From assembly GCA_003024985.2 (NCBI GenBank), contig PXIH01S0000500.1: a stretch of 14,427 nt of DNA; one strand, written 5' to 3'. The stretch is from Euperipatoides rowelli. Taxonomy: Eukaryota; Onychophora; Udeonychophora; Euonychophora; Peripatopsidae. Below are positions 1 through 8,250 of this stretch, piece after piece; within the stretch, counting starts at the first letter, position 1; each line of letters opens with the position of its first letter. The position numbers and the translations under genes were made by a program. The notes under the pieces were generated by a model, which was not told the DNA's origin, did not search any database, and saw only the letters and a list, made by a program, of their open reading frames with translations.

Positions 1-94
1 TTCCAGACAACCAAAAAAAAAAAAAAGCTTATCAATTTAGGGGGCCCATTTAATTTTCCTGCAGGGGGGCCCAAAATCTGTAGATCCGGGCCTG
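1..94. mobile_element. Right end of a hAT-like DNA transposon (partial)
   Basis: The outermost bases, read inward on the minus strand from 94, are CAGGCCCGGATCTACAG followed by GGGCCC-rich subterminal sequence. This matches the usual look of hAT termini (CAG start, GGCCCGGATC core). The next 8 bases (95-102, AGTGTACT) would be the target-site duplication. The other end is outside the window, so the duplication cannot be confirmed, and no transposase coding is visible in this piece. Confidence 0.55.
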
Positions 95-131
95 AGTGTA
101 CTGGTCTCATTATATTAGAGACCAGTACACT
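95..131. repeat. Perfect 14-bp stem inverted repeat
   Basis: AGTGTACTGGTCTC at 95-108 is exactly complementary to 118-131, with a 9-base AT loop at 109-117. It directly abuts the hAT-like end at 94, and the proposed 8-bp target duplication is the outer part of the left arm. It could be part of an older palindromic element that served as target. Confidence 0.8.
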
Positions 132-279
132 ACAGTTCTAAGACATTATTTTATCTTTTTTCAATTGCCTTCAGTAATACCACCACAATTAACTTTGATT
201 TTATCACTCTCAGTGTAGGTATAAATAAGGTCCTATCAAAACCTTGGTTGATAAAATGTAATCAACTATAAAATATTAT

Positions 280-1245
280 TTGGGTCAAGATGAGATTGAA
301 AGGGTTGAAATATACAAAAACTTGGGAGTAATATATGACTCTGGTCTTACTTTCTCTACTCATGCTGATAATATAACAAAGAAGATAAATATGAAAATGT
401 CAATGATTAAAAATAAAATACATCACAAAAGAATCTTTCAAAACAATTTACAATGTATACATTCAGCCTGTAATAGATTATGGATATACATCTATTTTCT
501 TTTTGTATAACAAGGACTTAAAAAAGATTGAATCAAAATTTAGAAGATTTACAAAATTAATAAAAGGATTTAAAAACATTAAATACAAAGATAGGCTCTC
601 TCTTCTTAAAGGAATAATTTCTCCTTTCTGAGATTCCTGAGAGGAGACTTAATAGCCTAGTTATGTTTAGAAAACACTAAAGAAGAGAGATTTACAGTAC
701 CCTTTCAAGAAGAAATCAATTCAGATCACATAAATTTAATTATTGAAATTATTTACAGAAGCACAACTGGAAGAGACCATACTGTTTTCCACATAAATTT
801 GGGGATGTGGAACAAGTTGCCAAGTGTTATAGTGGAATCAACATCTATGAGCATGTTTAAAAAGGAATTGGATAAATATCTTGTGAATAATAGACTTTAT
901 AAAGATTTACCATTGAACATTTTTAAATGATTACTGTGAATAGTGATATTAAGGATGGATTGACATTAAATACAGTAATTATGAAAAGAAGTGGAAAAGA
1001 GAAATATTTTGAGCAAGCGAAGCAAATTATGGAATGACATAAGATTGTTGCAAGAAAAGGGAAAGCAGAGGAAGAATTGAAGGGGAAAGAGAAAAAGTGT
1101 TGACAAATTAGAATTTAACGACTATCAACCAAGGACAAAGAAAAAGAAAAAAAGGAAGAGGGAAAGAGAAAAAAAAAAGAAAAAAATATAGTTCCATGTA
1201 AAAAGTTGTTCGACTTATACATTATGCTTTAAATAAATAAATAAT
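280..1245 (+). mobile_element. Decayed LINE: C-terminal part of ORF2 and 3' tail
   Basis: This is the 3' end of a non-LTR retrotransposon. In the frame of 280 the translation contains YKNLGVIYDSGLTF and HADNI, the conserved post-palm segment of jockey/CR1-like reverse transcriptases (usual form: KDLGVIFDSKLTF..HI). The reading then moves by +1 near 434 (IQPVIDYGYTSIFF, KKIESKFRRFTKLIKG) and moves again near 628 (SEIPERRLNSLVMF). It continues through GMWNKLPSVIVESTSMSMFK to a stop at 928-930. A purine-rich 3' UTR (about 1048-1190) is followed by an AAATAAATAAATAA tail at 1231-1244, typical of LINE 3' termini. It is dead: there are several frame breaks, and the endonuclease and the catalytic palm are absent. 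It lies in the predicted first intron of the minus-strand REXO2 gene. Confidence 0.8.
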
Positions 1246-2019
1246 TTAGAGCAGAAAGTCTCTCATGATAATGCAAATCATGGATTTGTGAGATTTTCTT
1301 TGTAAGGGCACGGAAGCACTCGTCGATTCTTTATCTCCTAAATTGAAAAATAATAGTACTCAGAGCAGTAATCTAAAATTGGTCGAATATAAATATTAGG
1401 CCTATATAGTTTCTTGAAAAGGTAATAGGAAAGAAAATCAAAATTTCTAAAAATCTTTGAACCTTTCTGTCTCATCTTATTTATGATTATAAAGTATAAA
1501 CCACTCTTCCATTTATCAGGCATATTTCATTTTAATGAGGCACTTATAAAACAAGCTATAACAAATGAAATAAAAACTCGCCAAAATCTTTAACTCTAAG
1601 CATCATGCGAGTTGAAGATGTAGAATTAAACTGATTTATTATACAAGATCCTTTTAATTCATTTGTAAGTCGACCAGAAATCTCTTCAAGAGACAGAAAA
1701 TCAATACAACTCTGACCACCTCCATAACCATTTATCCAATAAGGTGTTGATTTATTAAAATGCACAAAAGGACTACCAAAAAAGTTCTATTGGGTTAATA
1801 AGACCCCTTTGCTTAATATTATACAGTTGCCTGTTGTGTTTGTATGGGGATGGGGTTTATAAAGATGGATGGAAAAAACAGTGTATCATGTATAATAGAG
1901 CTGTCGGGTTTACTAATATGGCAATTCAGAGGCAGTGGGTTCTGTAGGTACCGCCTACCAATAACCCTCCCCCGACAAACAGTTATGTGGTAAATTCCAC
2001 CGGAGAGTTTTTATGAAAT
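1246..2019. other. Intronic stretch without a recognised gene
   Basis: No host exon is recognisable. On the minus strand, open stretches at 1338-1523 and 1556-1765 lack convincing family matches. The first ends in YIRPILDYCSEYYYF, which resembles the LINE post-palm motif (IRPILDYCSE) and may be a reverse-oriented LINE scrap. The second has a moderately complex composition (STPYWINGYGGG, SLEEISGRL) but I do not recognise it. From about 1790 on the plus strand the sequence may be an upstream part of the LINE seen again after 2693, split by the foldback insertion. Confidence 0.35.
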
Positions 2020-2027
2020 CGACCTCT

Positions 2028-2684
2028 GGGGACGGTACGCTTTTATCAGGGAAAATATATTAGGAAATATCAAGATATTTTTGCGCAAATTTAAATATTT
2101 CATTAAAATAAATCACCATGCCAAGGGCACTTCATTGTCTATACAATGTAATCGTTTGGCCATAAACCACATCGTAATACTCGTTTTTTCGATGAAAACA
2201 GCCATTTTACATAACCTAACGGAGGTAAATCTGCTCGTCACTTGAGAAAAAGGAGGGAGCAGTTAGTTTATCGCTCTGCACTAGCCAATAGGGGTAATTT
2301 TTTTTATTATTTTTAATCACTTTTTATTACAATAAAACTCATAGATTTTTGATGAAGGAAGGATGCATGACACCCACAAATCCTTCCTTCATCAAAAAAC
2401 CTAGGGAATAAATAAAACAGCTTTCATGTACTTTTAATAACTGCTCCTTCCTTTTTTCCACGTGACATTTGAGCAAATTCCTTCCATATTAGGTTGTAAA
2501 ATGGCTGTTTTCATCGCAAAACCGAGTATTAACGAAGTGGTTTTTGGGCCAAACGATTACACTGTACAGACAACGAAGTTCCCTTGGCACGGTAAGTGAT
2601 TTATGTTAATGAAATCTTTAAATTTGCACAAAAAAATCTTGATATTTCCTAATATATTTTTGCTGGTAAAAACGTACCGTCCCA
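2028..2684. mobile_element. Foldback DNA transposon, copy 1 (657 bp, non-autonomous)
   Basis: Two long inverted arms, about 2028-2245 and 2462-2684, are imperfect reverse complements. The left end begins GGGGACGGTACGCTTTTA and the right end closes with its complement, TACCGTCCCA. Identical 8-bp direct repeats CGACCTCT flank the element at 2020-2027 and 2685-2692, the duplication length of hAT and P superfamilies. A second, perfect 19-bp stem sits at the centre: 2346-2364 pairs with 2380-2398 around a 15-base loop. There is no transposase frame, so it would depend on an autonomous partner. It lies in predicted REXO2 intron 1 and shares arms and centre with the copy at 6047-6645. Confidence 0.88.
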
Positions 2685-2909
2685 CGACCTCTTTGTATTG
2701 GTCTTATTTTTGGTACTTTGAAATCAATGATAGTTATAGTGTTACAATCCCTACAAAAATGGCATACAACACTACATTTTGTTATCTAAATATCCTATGT
2801 TAAATGGATGGCCTACTTCTATCAATTGTATAAAGAAAATCACGTTTAGTGTATGGAAGGCCAGGCCTTCAGTAGTTAATTTTACCTGAATGGGTTTTTA
2901 CATACACAA

Positions 2910-4221
2910 TCTTTTTTAATTGAAAAATGTTAGACTTCCTATATGTGAAAGCTGCATGTTTTGTGGAATGGCAGAGGATGTAGAGCACATATTGTTCGTA
3001 TGTAAGTATTACGAAAAATGAAGGACCTGGTTCTGATCTCGTGTAAAGGTAAGCGGCTTTGTTGCTGATTTGTTTATATGCTTTTTTTTTTTTTTAAAGG
3101 GGATTTACCCTTTACTTTATTACTTAACAAAAAAGCAAACACTAGAAACGGATACACAATGCCATTACTTCTAGTACAGGAATGAGCTTATAACACAGGA
3201 ACATTACATTAAAACCTGAAAGTCCAGCTCACATAGGAACCATAAGTTGGCACAATACACATAGCCTCATTAGACATTAACATGAGCTTTATAGAAATCA
3301 GTCATTTTCAGATTCAGCCACTTCGCCTCATACACTGCAAATTTTAACATCTTAAGAGTTTAACGCATCTAAATCCTTTATCTGAGAAAGGAAGTAGGGC
3401 CACGGTCTCAGTCTAATGTTTGAGAAAAGCGTATGGTTTCTGACTTTCCATACCGGTATTGTAAAGCAGGCGAACACGAGTAACCATGCAACACTCTTAC
3501 TACTAACTAAACACAGATATAATGAAGTCACATCCCCATTAGCTAAGTCATACTCAACATAAAGCCCAATTCTATTCCTGAAATCGGAAAAATAATTACA
3601 CCGAAACAGCAAGTGGTCCATTTGATTTGTTTATATGTTTAAGTTTAAATCAAAAATTGTTTATTGTATTAATTCTTTTGTTTTATACTATATGGATAAT
3701 AGATGTAATGTGGTGTTCAAAGGTAGTGTTTATGACCCTATTGTAAATTATAAAAAGAACAATGACTTCCAGTTAAAGCATAATGGGAGGTATCTAAATC
3801 TAATTGACTTTGGAAACAAATGGGATGTCAGTAGTGTAGAATTGTTATTGAACACTGTGAATTCATGAATTGTTTTGTTGTTATGGTTATTAAAGTTTAT
3901 TAAGGTTTGTCCTTAATAGGCTACTATAAAAGAATAAAAACTTTAATTTGTTAAACTATTGCTCACATTTTATTTAAATTGTACAGTATATCTCATCAAC
4001 TTAAGGAGTCTTCACCTTTTATTTATAAAAATAACTTTTATATTTACATTTTTCTATTTAATAATAATTCAATACAAGTCTTTACCTATGGGTGGTCCTC
4101 CAGACTCGGGTAGAAATAAAATTTATTTACTGTAGCCTATATGTTATTTCATTGTTTTTGTATAACAGACCTATAAGACCACCATGAGTGAAGGTTCAAC
4201 TTTTGTGCTAAATAAATAAAT
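2910..4221 (+). mobile_element. Decayed LINE A, C-terminal zinc-knuckle region and 3' UTR, interrupted
   Basis: The plus strand encodes LPICESCMFCGMAEDVEHIL at about 2935-2994, a LINE C-terminal zinc knuckle. The ligand spacing is C-x2-C-x7-H-x4-C, with codons at 2953, 2962, 2986 and 3001. A stop follows at 3018-3020. The element is interrupted at 3080 by a reversed LINE and resumes after 3637, where NRCNVVFKG matches the W..RN..xF block that follows the knuckle in related elements. That frame closes at 3866-3868. The 3' UTR probably runs to the AAATAAATAAAT tail at 4210-4221. The reading frame is broken, so the copy is inactive. Which LINE clade it belongs to cannot be decided by eye. Confidence 0.7.
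3081..3622 (-). mobile_element. 5'-truncated LINE B inserted into LINE A
   Basis: A minus-strand open frame running down to a stop at 3352-3354 begins MDHLLFRCNYFSDFRNRIG and contains PVWKVRNHTLFSNIRLRPW. This is the last part of a LINE ORF2 (H-x4-C half of the zinc knuckle, then the W..RN..F block). A 3' UTR leads to a poly(A) tract, seen as T(14) at 3082-3095 on the plus strand. The insert is bracketed by a 15-bp direct repeat, TGATTTGTTTATATG, at 3066-3080 and 3623-3637. Poly(A), 5' truncation and a variable-length duplication are the marks of target-primed reverse transcription. The frame is intact over about 89 codons, so this copy is younger than the LINE it landed in. Confidence 0.85.
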
Positions 4222-4565
4222 GTAATAACCTACAGTACTTATATTTTGGATAAACAAAATGCATTAAATTTGAAATTTCTGTTGCAATCACCTTGTCGGA
4301 TAATTCTGCTGGATTCCCACATTTCAATTCTCTCTCAATAATTTATACCTTACTCAATTTATATTTGTTTAGTACTTTTTCAATTGTTATCTTATTATTT
4401 ACATTTTCATTGTTTATTTACTATTATAGTATGTTGTGTTTGGAAAGTTTGTAAAATAAGTCATTTATTTAAAGTCATTAAGGGTGAAAGAAGATATTAG
4501 ATTATATATGTATTAATCATAGAAATAAAATTCACTAAAGCAAATAAAGAAATACAGTAACAAAC
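3869..4565. other. LINE 3' UTR and AT-rich intron up to the REXO2 donor
   Basis: The first part (to about 4221) looks like the 3' UTR of LINE A. From 4222 to 4565 the sequence is plain AT-rich intron on the 5' side of predicted REXO2 intron 1 (minus strand). I see no further exon, repeat or RNA gene here. Confidence 0.5.
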
Positions 4566-4712
4566 CTCCAAATCTACCCAAATTAATCTTTCTTTATGAG
4601 AAGCCTCCATTTGAGAATTCGTTCTCAGTCTTTTATTTGCGAATTCACGGCTCATGTTAAATGGACAAAACAAAATAGATGTTCTTAAAACTGAACATAA
4701 ATGAAATTTCAT
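4566..4712 (-). CDS. REXO2: REXO2-like oligoribonuclease, first coding exon (partial gene)
   Basis: The minus-strand ATG at 4712-4710 opens a 49-codon exon ending WVDLE at 4566, followed by a GTTTGT splice donor (4565-4560). ERLIWVDLE matches the start of the oligoribonuclease family (human REXO2 MVWVDLEMTGLD, bacterial Orn LIWIDLEMTGLD). Its D47 and E49 would be the first two metal ligands of the DEDDh 3'-5' exonuclease site. The family degrades 2-5 nt RNA fragments and, in animals, acts in mitochondria as well as elsewhere in the cell. Residues 1-20 are rich in hydrophobic and hydroxyl residues, with K/R and no acidic residue, consistent with a mitochondrial presequence. Internal Met codons at 4655 and 4610 could give a shorter form. 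The frame has no earlier ATG and an upstream stop at 4817-4815. Exons 2 onward are not in the window, implying a first intron over 4.5 kb. The evidence is a short motif plus gene context, so the call is likely but not certain. Confidence 0.75.
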
Positions 4713-4819
4713 TAAGTAAAATAATAATTTTGATAAAAATTTTCTCAAGTTTTTTTTTTTTAACAAACTGGGACCTGAGACTGGAAAAGGTTGGTCTATC
4801 TGTGGTTTTGAGTTTTACA

Positions 4820-5200
4820 GCATGAGCCGTGCCCATGAGTTGAGTGCCGTCTTCGCCGAGAGGCGGGCGAGAGCTCCTCGTGTTTTTATCCTCTCGTGTT
4901 TGGCGTAATAGAGTCTAGTGGAAGCGTGGAATTATGAACTTTTTAAGTACATAGTGCCCGCTGATTGGTTAACAATATGGCGGACGTCAATTCTGTTAAA
5001 ATCATCAAAATCGATTAAAACAGGATTATTTTATCCCTTCATAATCATAGGGTCGGACAAAGTGGTTTAATATCTAGTAGAAGTTAGAGTTCAGGATAAA
5101 GCTGCTAGACATCTTGATCATGTGACTAAAAGTTCATAATGCTTGATGCTTCACTTCCGCAAGTGTTTGACGAAATTGACGTGACGTCACGTTATTTTTT
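4820..5200. promoter_or_regulatory. Putative bidirectional promoter between REXO2 and RBM7
   Basis: The interval between the divergent start codons contains a GC-richer block (about 4825-4930) and several housekeeping-promoter motifs. These are AACCAATCAG (minus strand, 4961-4970, NF-Y type), ATGGCGG (4977-4983, YY1 core), CACTTCCG (5152-5159, the complement of ETS-type CGGAAGTG), and a 14-bp perfect palindrome ACGTGACGTCACGT (5179-5192) containing the CREB/ATF site TGACGTCA. No TATA box is convincingly placed, as expected for divergent housekeeping promoters. Transcription start sites cannot be set from sequence alone. Part of the interval (5037-5095) also resembles a dispersed repeat. Confidence 0.55.
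5037..5095 (+). repeat. Dispersed repeat fragment, promoter copy
   Basis: This stretch aligns by eye at roughly 80% with 8564-8624 inside the hAT element. Shared runs include ATCATAGGGT, GTTTAATA and AGTTAG.GTTCAGG. Similarity may extend leftward to about 5005. A reverse-oriented, weaker relative occurs at 13195-13240. Confidence 0.6.
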
Positions 5201-5694
5201 TTATCCTTCATTTTAGGCGTGGCATGATTTTAGGCACTGTACTTCAAACTATGCTTCAACAAATGCTTAAACCCACATACTATATTAAGAACATTGTGCT
5301 TTGTGGTGATTGAAACAAATTAAACCTATAGAGCTCACTGGGTACGAATAATGTTGAAGATGAGTGACGTCCATCAAACTGTGAGAAGAGGAATTAATTT
5401 GAATACTGTCGGTCGGAAAAAAAAAACTTAAAATGCATTTATTCTACTTTTATTAAATAAAAATTATTATTTAAACTTTCACTTTTAGCCATAATTTTTA
5501 AATTTTATTACGAACTACTGAAAATATAATATTTAGTTCGTAAATGCTGCTGAATAGTTTTTATATTTACTGCAGCACTACATTATATTCGTTAATCGTT
5601 TTGGAGTAATATTTCCAAAATATATATAGTATAGTACAGTATATATTAACGTTTTTACATCTGATGTTTTAGTAATTACTTTTTTTATTTAAAT
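5201..5694 (+). other. AT-rich leader / 5' flank of RBM7
   Basis: This stretch is about 490 bases of AT-rich sequence between the CRE-like palindrome and the RBM7 start codon. It presumably holds the RBM7 5' UTR, possibly with a 5' UTR intron, but no splice pair or initiator stands out. It has short repeats of TATATA/AGTA type near 5620-5645 and no gene. Confidence 0.4.
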
Positions 5695-5781
5695 ATGGGT
5701 GAAGAAAATGATCGTACTTTATGGGTTGGTAATTTAACTGACGACATAACTGAAGAATTGTTGTATGAATTATTTTTGCAG
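5695..5781 (+). CDS. RBM7: RBM7 homologue, exon 1 (residues 1-29)
   Basis: The ATG at 5695 begins the N-terminal half of an RNA-recognition motif. RTLWVGNL at residues 7-14 contains RNP2, followed by TEELLYELFLQ (helix 1), the signature of the RBM7/RBM11 family (human RBM7: DRTLFVGNL...TEELLFELFHQ). The exon ends CAG at 5781 and is followed by the donor GTAGGT at 5782. The intron is phase 0 and the reading continues exactly in frame with AGPLERVTLPKD in exon 2, as in vertebrate RBM7 (HQ-AGP). RBM7 is the RNA-binding subunit of the nuclear exosome targeting complex, with MTR4 and ZCCHC8, and binds U-rich RNA to deliver promoter-upstream and intronic transcripts to the exosome. In vertebrates RBM7 and RBM11 are paralogues, and this gene could represent their common ancestor. 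Confidence 0.93.
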
Positions 5782-6046
5782 GTAGGTACTGTAGTATTCG
5801 GCCACGTTTTAAAAATCTAATTTCAAAACTGAAATTTTGCTATAATTTTACGCCTAACATTTATAGTAAGTTATTTATTAATATGTAAACAAATAATTTT
5901 AGGCTTTTGCAGAAAAATATAGTACTGTATGTGCTAAATTTTGAAATTGTTTAGCAATTCTAAATTGGACATGTTTTCGAAGGATATTTTTGTAGTCCAA
6001 TAGACATACGAGTATGATGAGCCTATAAACTTCTATTACAAACAGA

Positions 6047-6645
6047 GGGTAAGGTACGCTTTTATCAGAATTCTCCCTTAAAGAAATATCAAGATATTAT
6101 TTAACGAATTAATACATTAGACGCTCACTTTTAATTTGGGCTATGGAAGAAAACCTCGTTTTCTATAAATATTGATCGTTTTAAGAAAAACCTGGTCGGT
6201 TTCGCACTATTTTATGTCCGCGGATAGAGATATCTAGTTAATATGACGTGTAAAAACCAAGGGAACATATTCCCTAAGTCTTTAGGATGAAGGAAGGATC
6301 CTTCCTTCATCAAAAATATTTGAATTGTATTGCAATAAAAAATGATTTCTAAAAAGAAGTAAAAAAATAAATTTGATATAAAAATTAAAAAAAGTGGCTC
6401 CCCCCCCCCCCCGACCACATTAGTTTCCACTAGGCGTTATCTACAAGAGGTATCTACAAGAAATGGCGTTATAATGGCTTAAACTATTATTAACGAAGAT
6501 GTTTTTTGTGAAACGATCAATATGTATAGAAAACGAGGTGTTCTTCCATAGCCAAAATTGAAGGTAATTGTCTAATGTATTAATTTGTTAAATAATATCT
6601 TGATATTTCTTTAAGAGAGAATTCTGATAAAAGCATACCGTCCCC
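6047..6645. mobile_element. Foldback DNA transposon, copy 2 (599 bp, non-autonomous)
   Basis: The arms at about 6047-6196 and 6494-6645 are inverted repeats, with termini GGGTAAGGTACGCTTTTATC and, at the right end, GATAAAAGCATACCGTCCCC. The candidate 8-bp target duplication is CAAACAGA (6039-6046) and CAAAAAGA (6646-6653), with one mismatch. The centre contains a 26-bp perfect palindrome (6286-6311) built on GATGAAGGAAGGA, homologous to the central stem of the copy at 2028-2684. Flanking this centre are an AT-rich stretch and a C(13) run (6400-6412). There is no transposase frame. It sits in RBM7 intron 1, probably transcribed as part of the pre-mRNA, where it could fold into a long hairpin. 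Confidence 0.85.
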
Positions 6646-7100
6646 CAAAAAGAAGCACACGACTTGAATCCGTGCTGTAAAGTTCCTGATCTAGATAATG
6701 CAGTTTAGGGTTGCATTTTATGGCATTTCTCTTTGGCATAGCCTACTATTACTGTACATAATTAGCCTACAATATTTTTGTAAAGAGGTACAGTAGGCTA
6801 TGTGATGTTTATATATGTATTTACAGATTTACTTATGTTCGAGTAGACCACGTTTTCAGGTATTTTAATTAAACAGTTGGGACATAATCATGAATTTTAA
6901 TTAGGGTTCAGGGTTGGGATGGAAGACAACCCAATGTTTTAGGATTTAGAATTATTGTACATGTACTGTACATGATTTTTTTCCCTGCTAGTAGGCTATG
7001 ATGAAAGAAACTTGACGAACATCACTTTTACCGTGAAGAAAAGGGACTAATTTGTTAGATATGGTACATCCATTGTGTAATATCTAGTTGTTGCTAAAAA

Positions 7101-7975
7101 TTGTTTGCCTTTGCTAAAATAATAGGAATCTACGATTTGTTACTCCCTATTCTTCATGGTTTTAGAAAAAATTTATTGACAATTACCAACCTCAAATCAT
7201 TTACGTTTGAAATAATTAAAGGTTTTGAAAATTCCACTAACACAGAAGTGTTTCTAGACCTATCGTCGGCATTTGATACCTTGTCTCACCAAATCCTAAT
7301 GATAAGTGAATATTTAACTGATAACTAAAAAATAAACTAATTAAGTAATCCTACAAAATCTGAATATGTCTGTTTTGGGGTAAAAAACTTAAAATAATAA
7401 TTATCACATAGGAAACCAGATCATTAAAAAAGTCAGTCAGCGTAAGGATCTGGGAGTTTATGACCAAAAACTAAAAGTTAACATTCATGCGGATTATATG
7501 CAAAAAAAATGAAAGGAAGCTTTGGGTTCATTAAAGATCTACAGTCTACACGGTGCAGATAATCGGATGTGTTTTTATGTATCAAGAAATTGTATTAAAT
7601 GAAAACTACAACAACTGTTTTGAAAAAAAAACAACAACATTGGAACCCACAATCAATCGATCGGGATCAAAGGACACAAAACAAGAGTTGCAGAACGTGG
7701 TATATTGAACCTTGGTATTGGTTGGTGTAATGGGTTACCTCAGAACATAATCGAAGTAAGAAACCTACTAGTGTTCCAAAAAAAGTTTGGCATTATAGCC
7801 TACCTATAAATCAATAGGAAATTTCTGAACATTACTGATGAATACTTAATAGTGTATTGATTAAATTGAAATGAGTTAAATGATCCCATGACTTCAATGG
7901 ATAGCGATAGTTGATATTATGTAACAAGACAATGTCTTTAACAATTACCATATAGATAAATAAATGAATGCTAAA
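7101..7975 (+). mobile_element. Decayed, internally deleted LINE
   Basis: The translation at 7101-7327 contains LLLPILHGFRKN and FLDLSSAFDTLSHQIL, the reverse-transcriptase motif A region with the first catalytic Asp. Soon after comes NPTKSEYVCFG (7347-7379), normally found well downstream of the YADD box. Then come KDLGVYDQKLK and, after more frame breaks, GWCNGLPQNIIEVRNLLVFQ near 7720-7780. Motif B and the YADD catalytic box are missing between 7330 and 7347, indicating an internal deletion. An AGATAAATAAATGAATG tail at about 7955-7970 probably marks the 3' end. It resembles the LINE at 280-1245 and is certainly inactive. Confidence 0.75.
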
Positions 7976-8079
7976 CTGGATATCTTACCACAAAAAAAAA
8001 AGCCTAAATTAATTATTGTATAGGCTATAATTATTTTTCCTTTTGTGGGCGTGCAGCGACACCCTCATTCGATCAGATT

Positions 8080-8242
8080 ACAGATTATTAGCCGACTTAT
8101 TTAAAGAGGAAACAATAACTAATCATAAAATTGTTACTGTTTACAAAAGAACGTTGAGAATGCAGAAATCTAAAATGGAAGTATAGGATGGTGGAACAGA
8201 CTTTCAGATGATTTGTTCTGCCCTGTTGGTTATTGCCCTTTT
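8080..8242 (+). mobile_element. LINE C-terminal fragment, left part (split by hAT)
   Basis: GWWNRLSDDLF at 8186-8218 matches the W-N-x-L-P/S-D-D block near the C terminus of LINE ORF2. Rejoining across the hAT insertion keeps a plausible continuation (VKLKNF) from 9265. The 3' part probably continues to about 9400 as untranslated sequence. The fragment is short and decayed, so the boundaries are approximate. Confidence 0.5.
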
Positions 8243-8250
8243 AATAGGCT

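Noticed and set aside
2603-2803. 66-codon plus-strand frame as a gene
   Set aside because: It crosses the right end of foldback copy 1 and its target duplication; the downstream part is at most LINE remnant.
3635-3868. 77-codon plus-strand frame as a host gene
   Set aside because: The frame starts at the LINE B duplication and is best explained as the continuation of LINE A (NRCNVVFKG block).
1-4565. Further REXO2 exons on the minus strand
   Set aside because: I looked for MTGLD-type and later exonuclease motifs and found none; the stretch is occupied by transposons.
4977-5018. ATGGCGGACGTC as the start of a plus-strand gene
   Set aside because: The frame stops after 13 codons (MADVNSVKIIKID) with no good donor; the ATGGCGG is better read as a YY1-type site in the shared promoter.
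6212-6430. 72-codon minus-strand open frame
   Set aside because: It lies inside foldback copy 2, across its palindrome and C run; no protein similarity.
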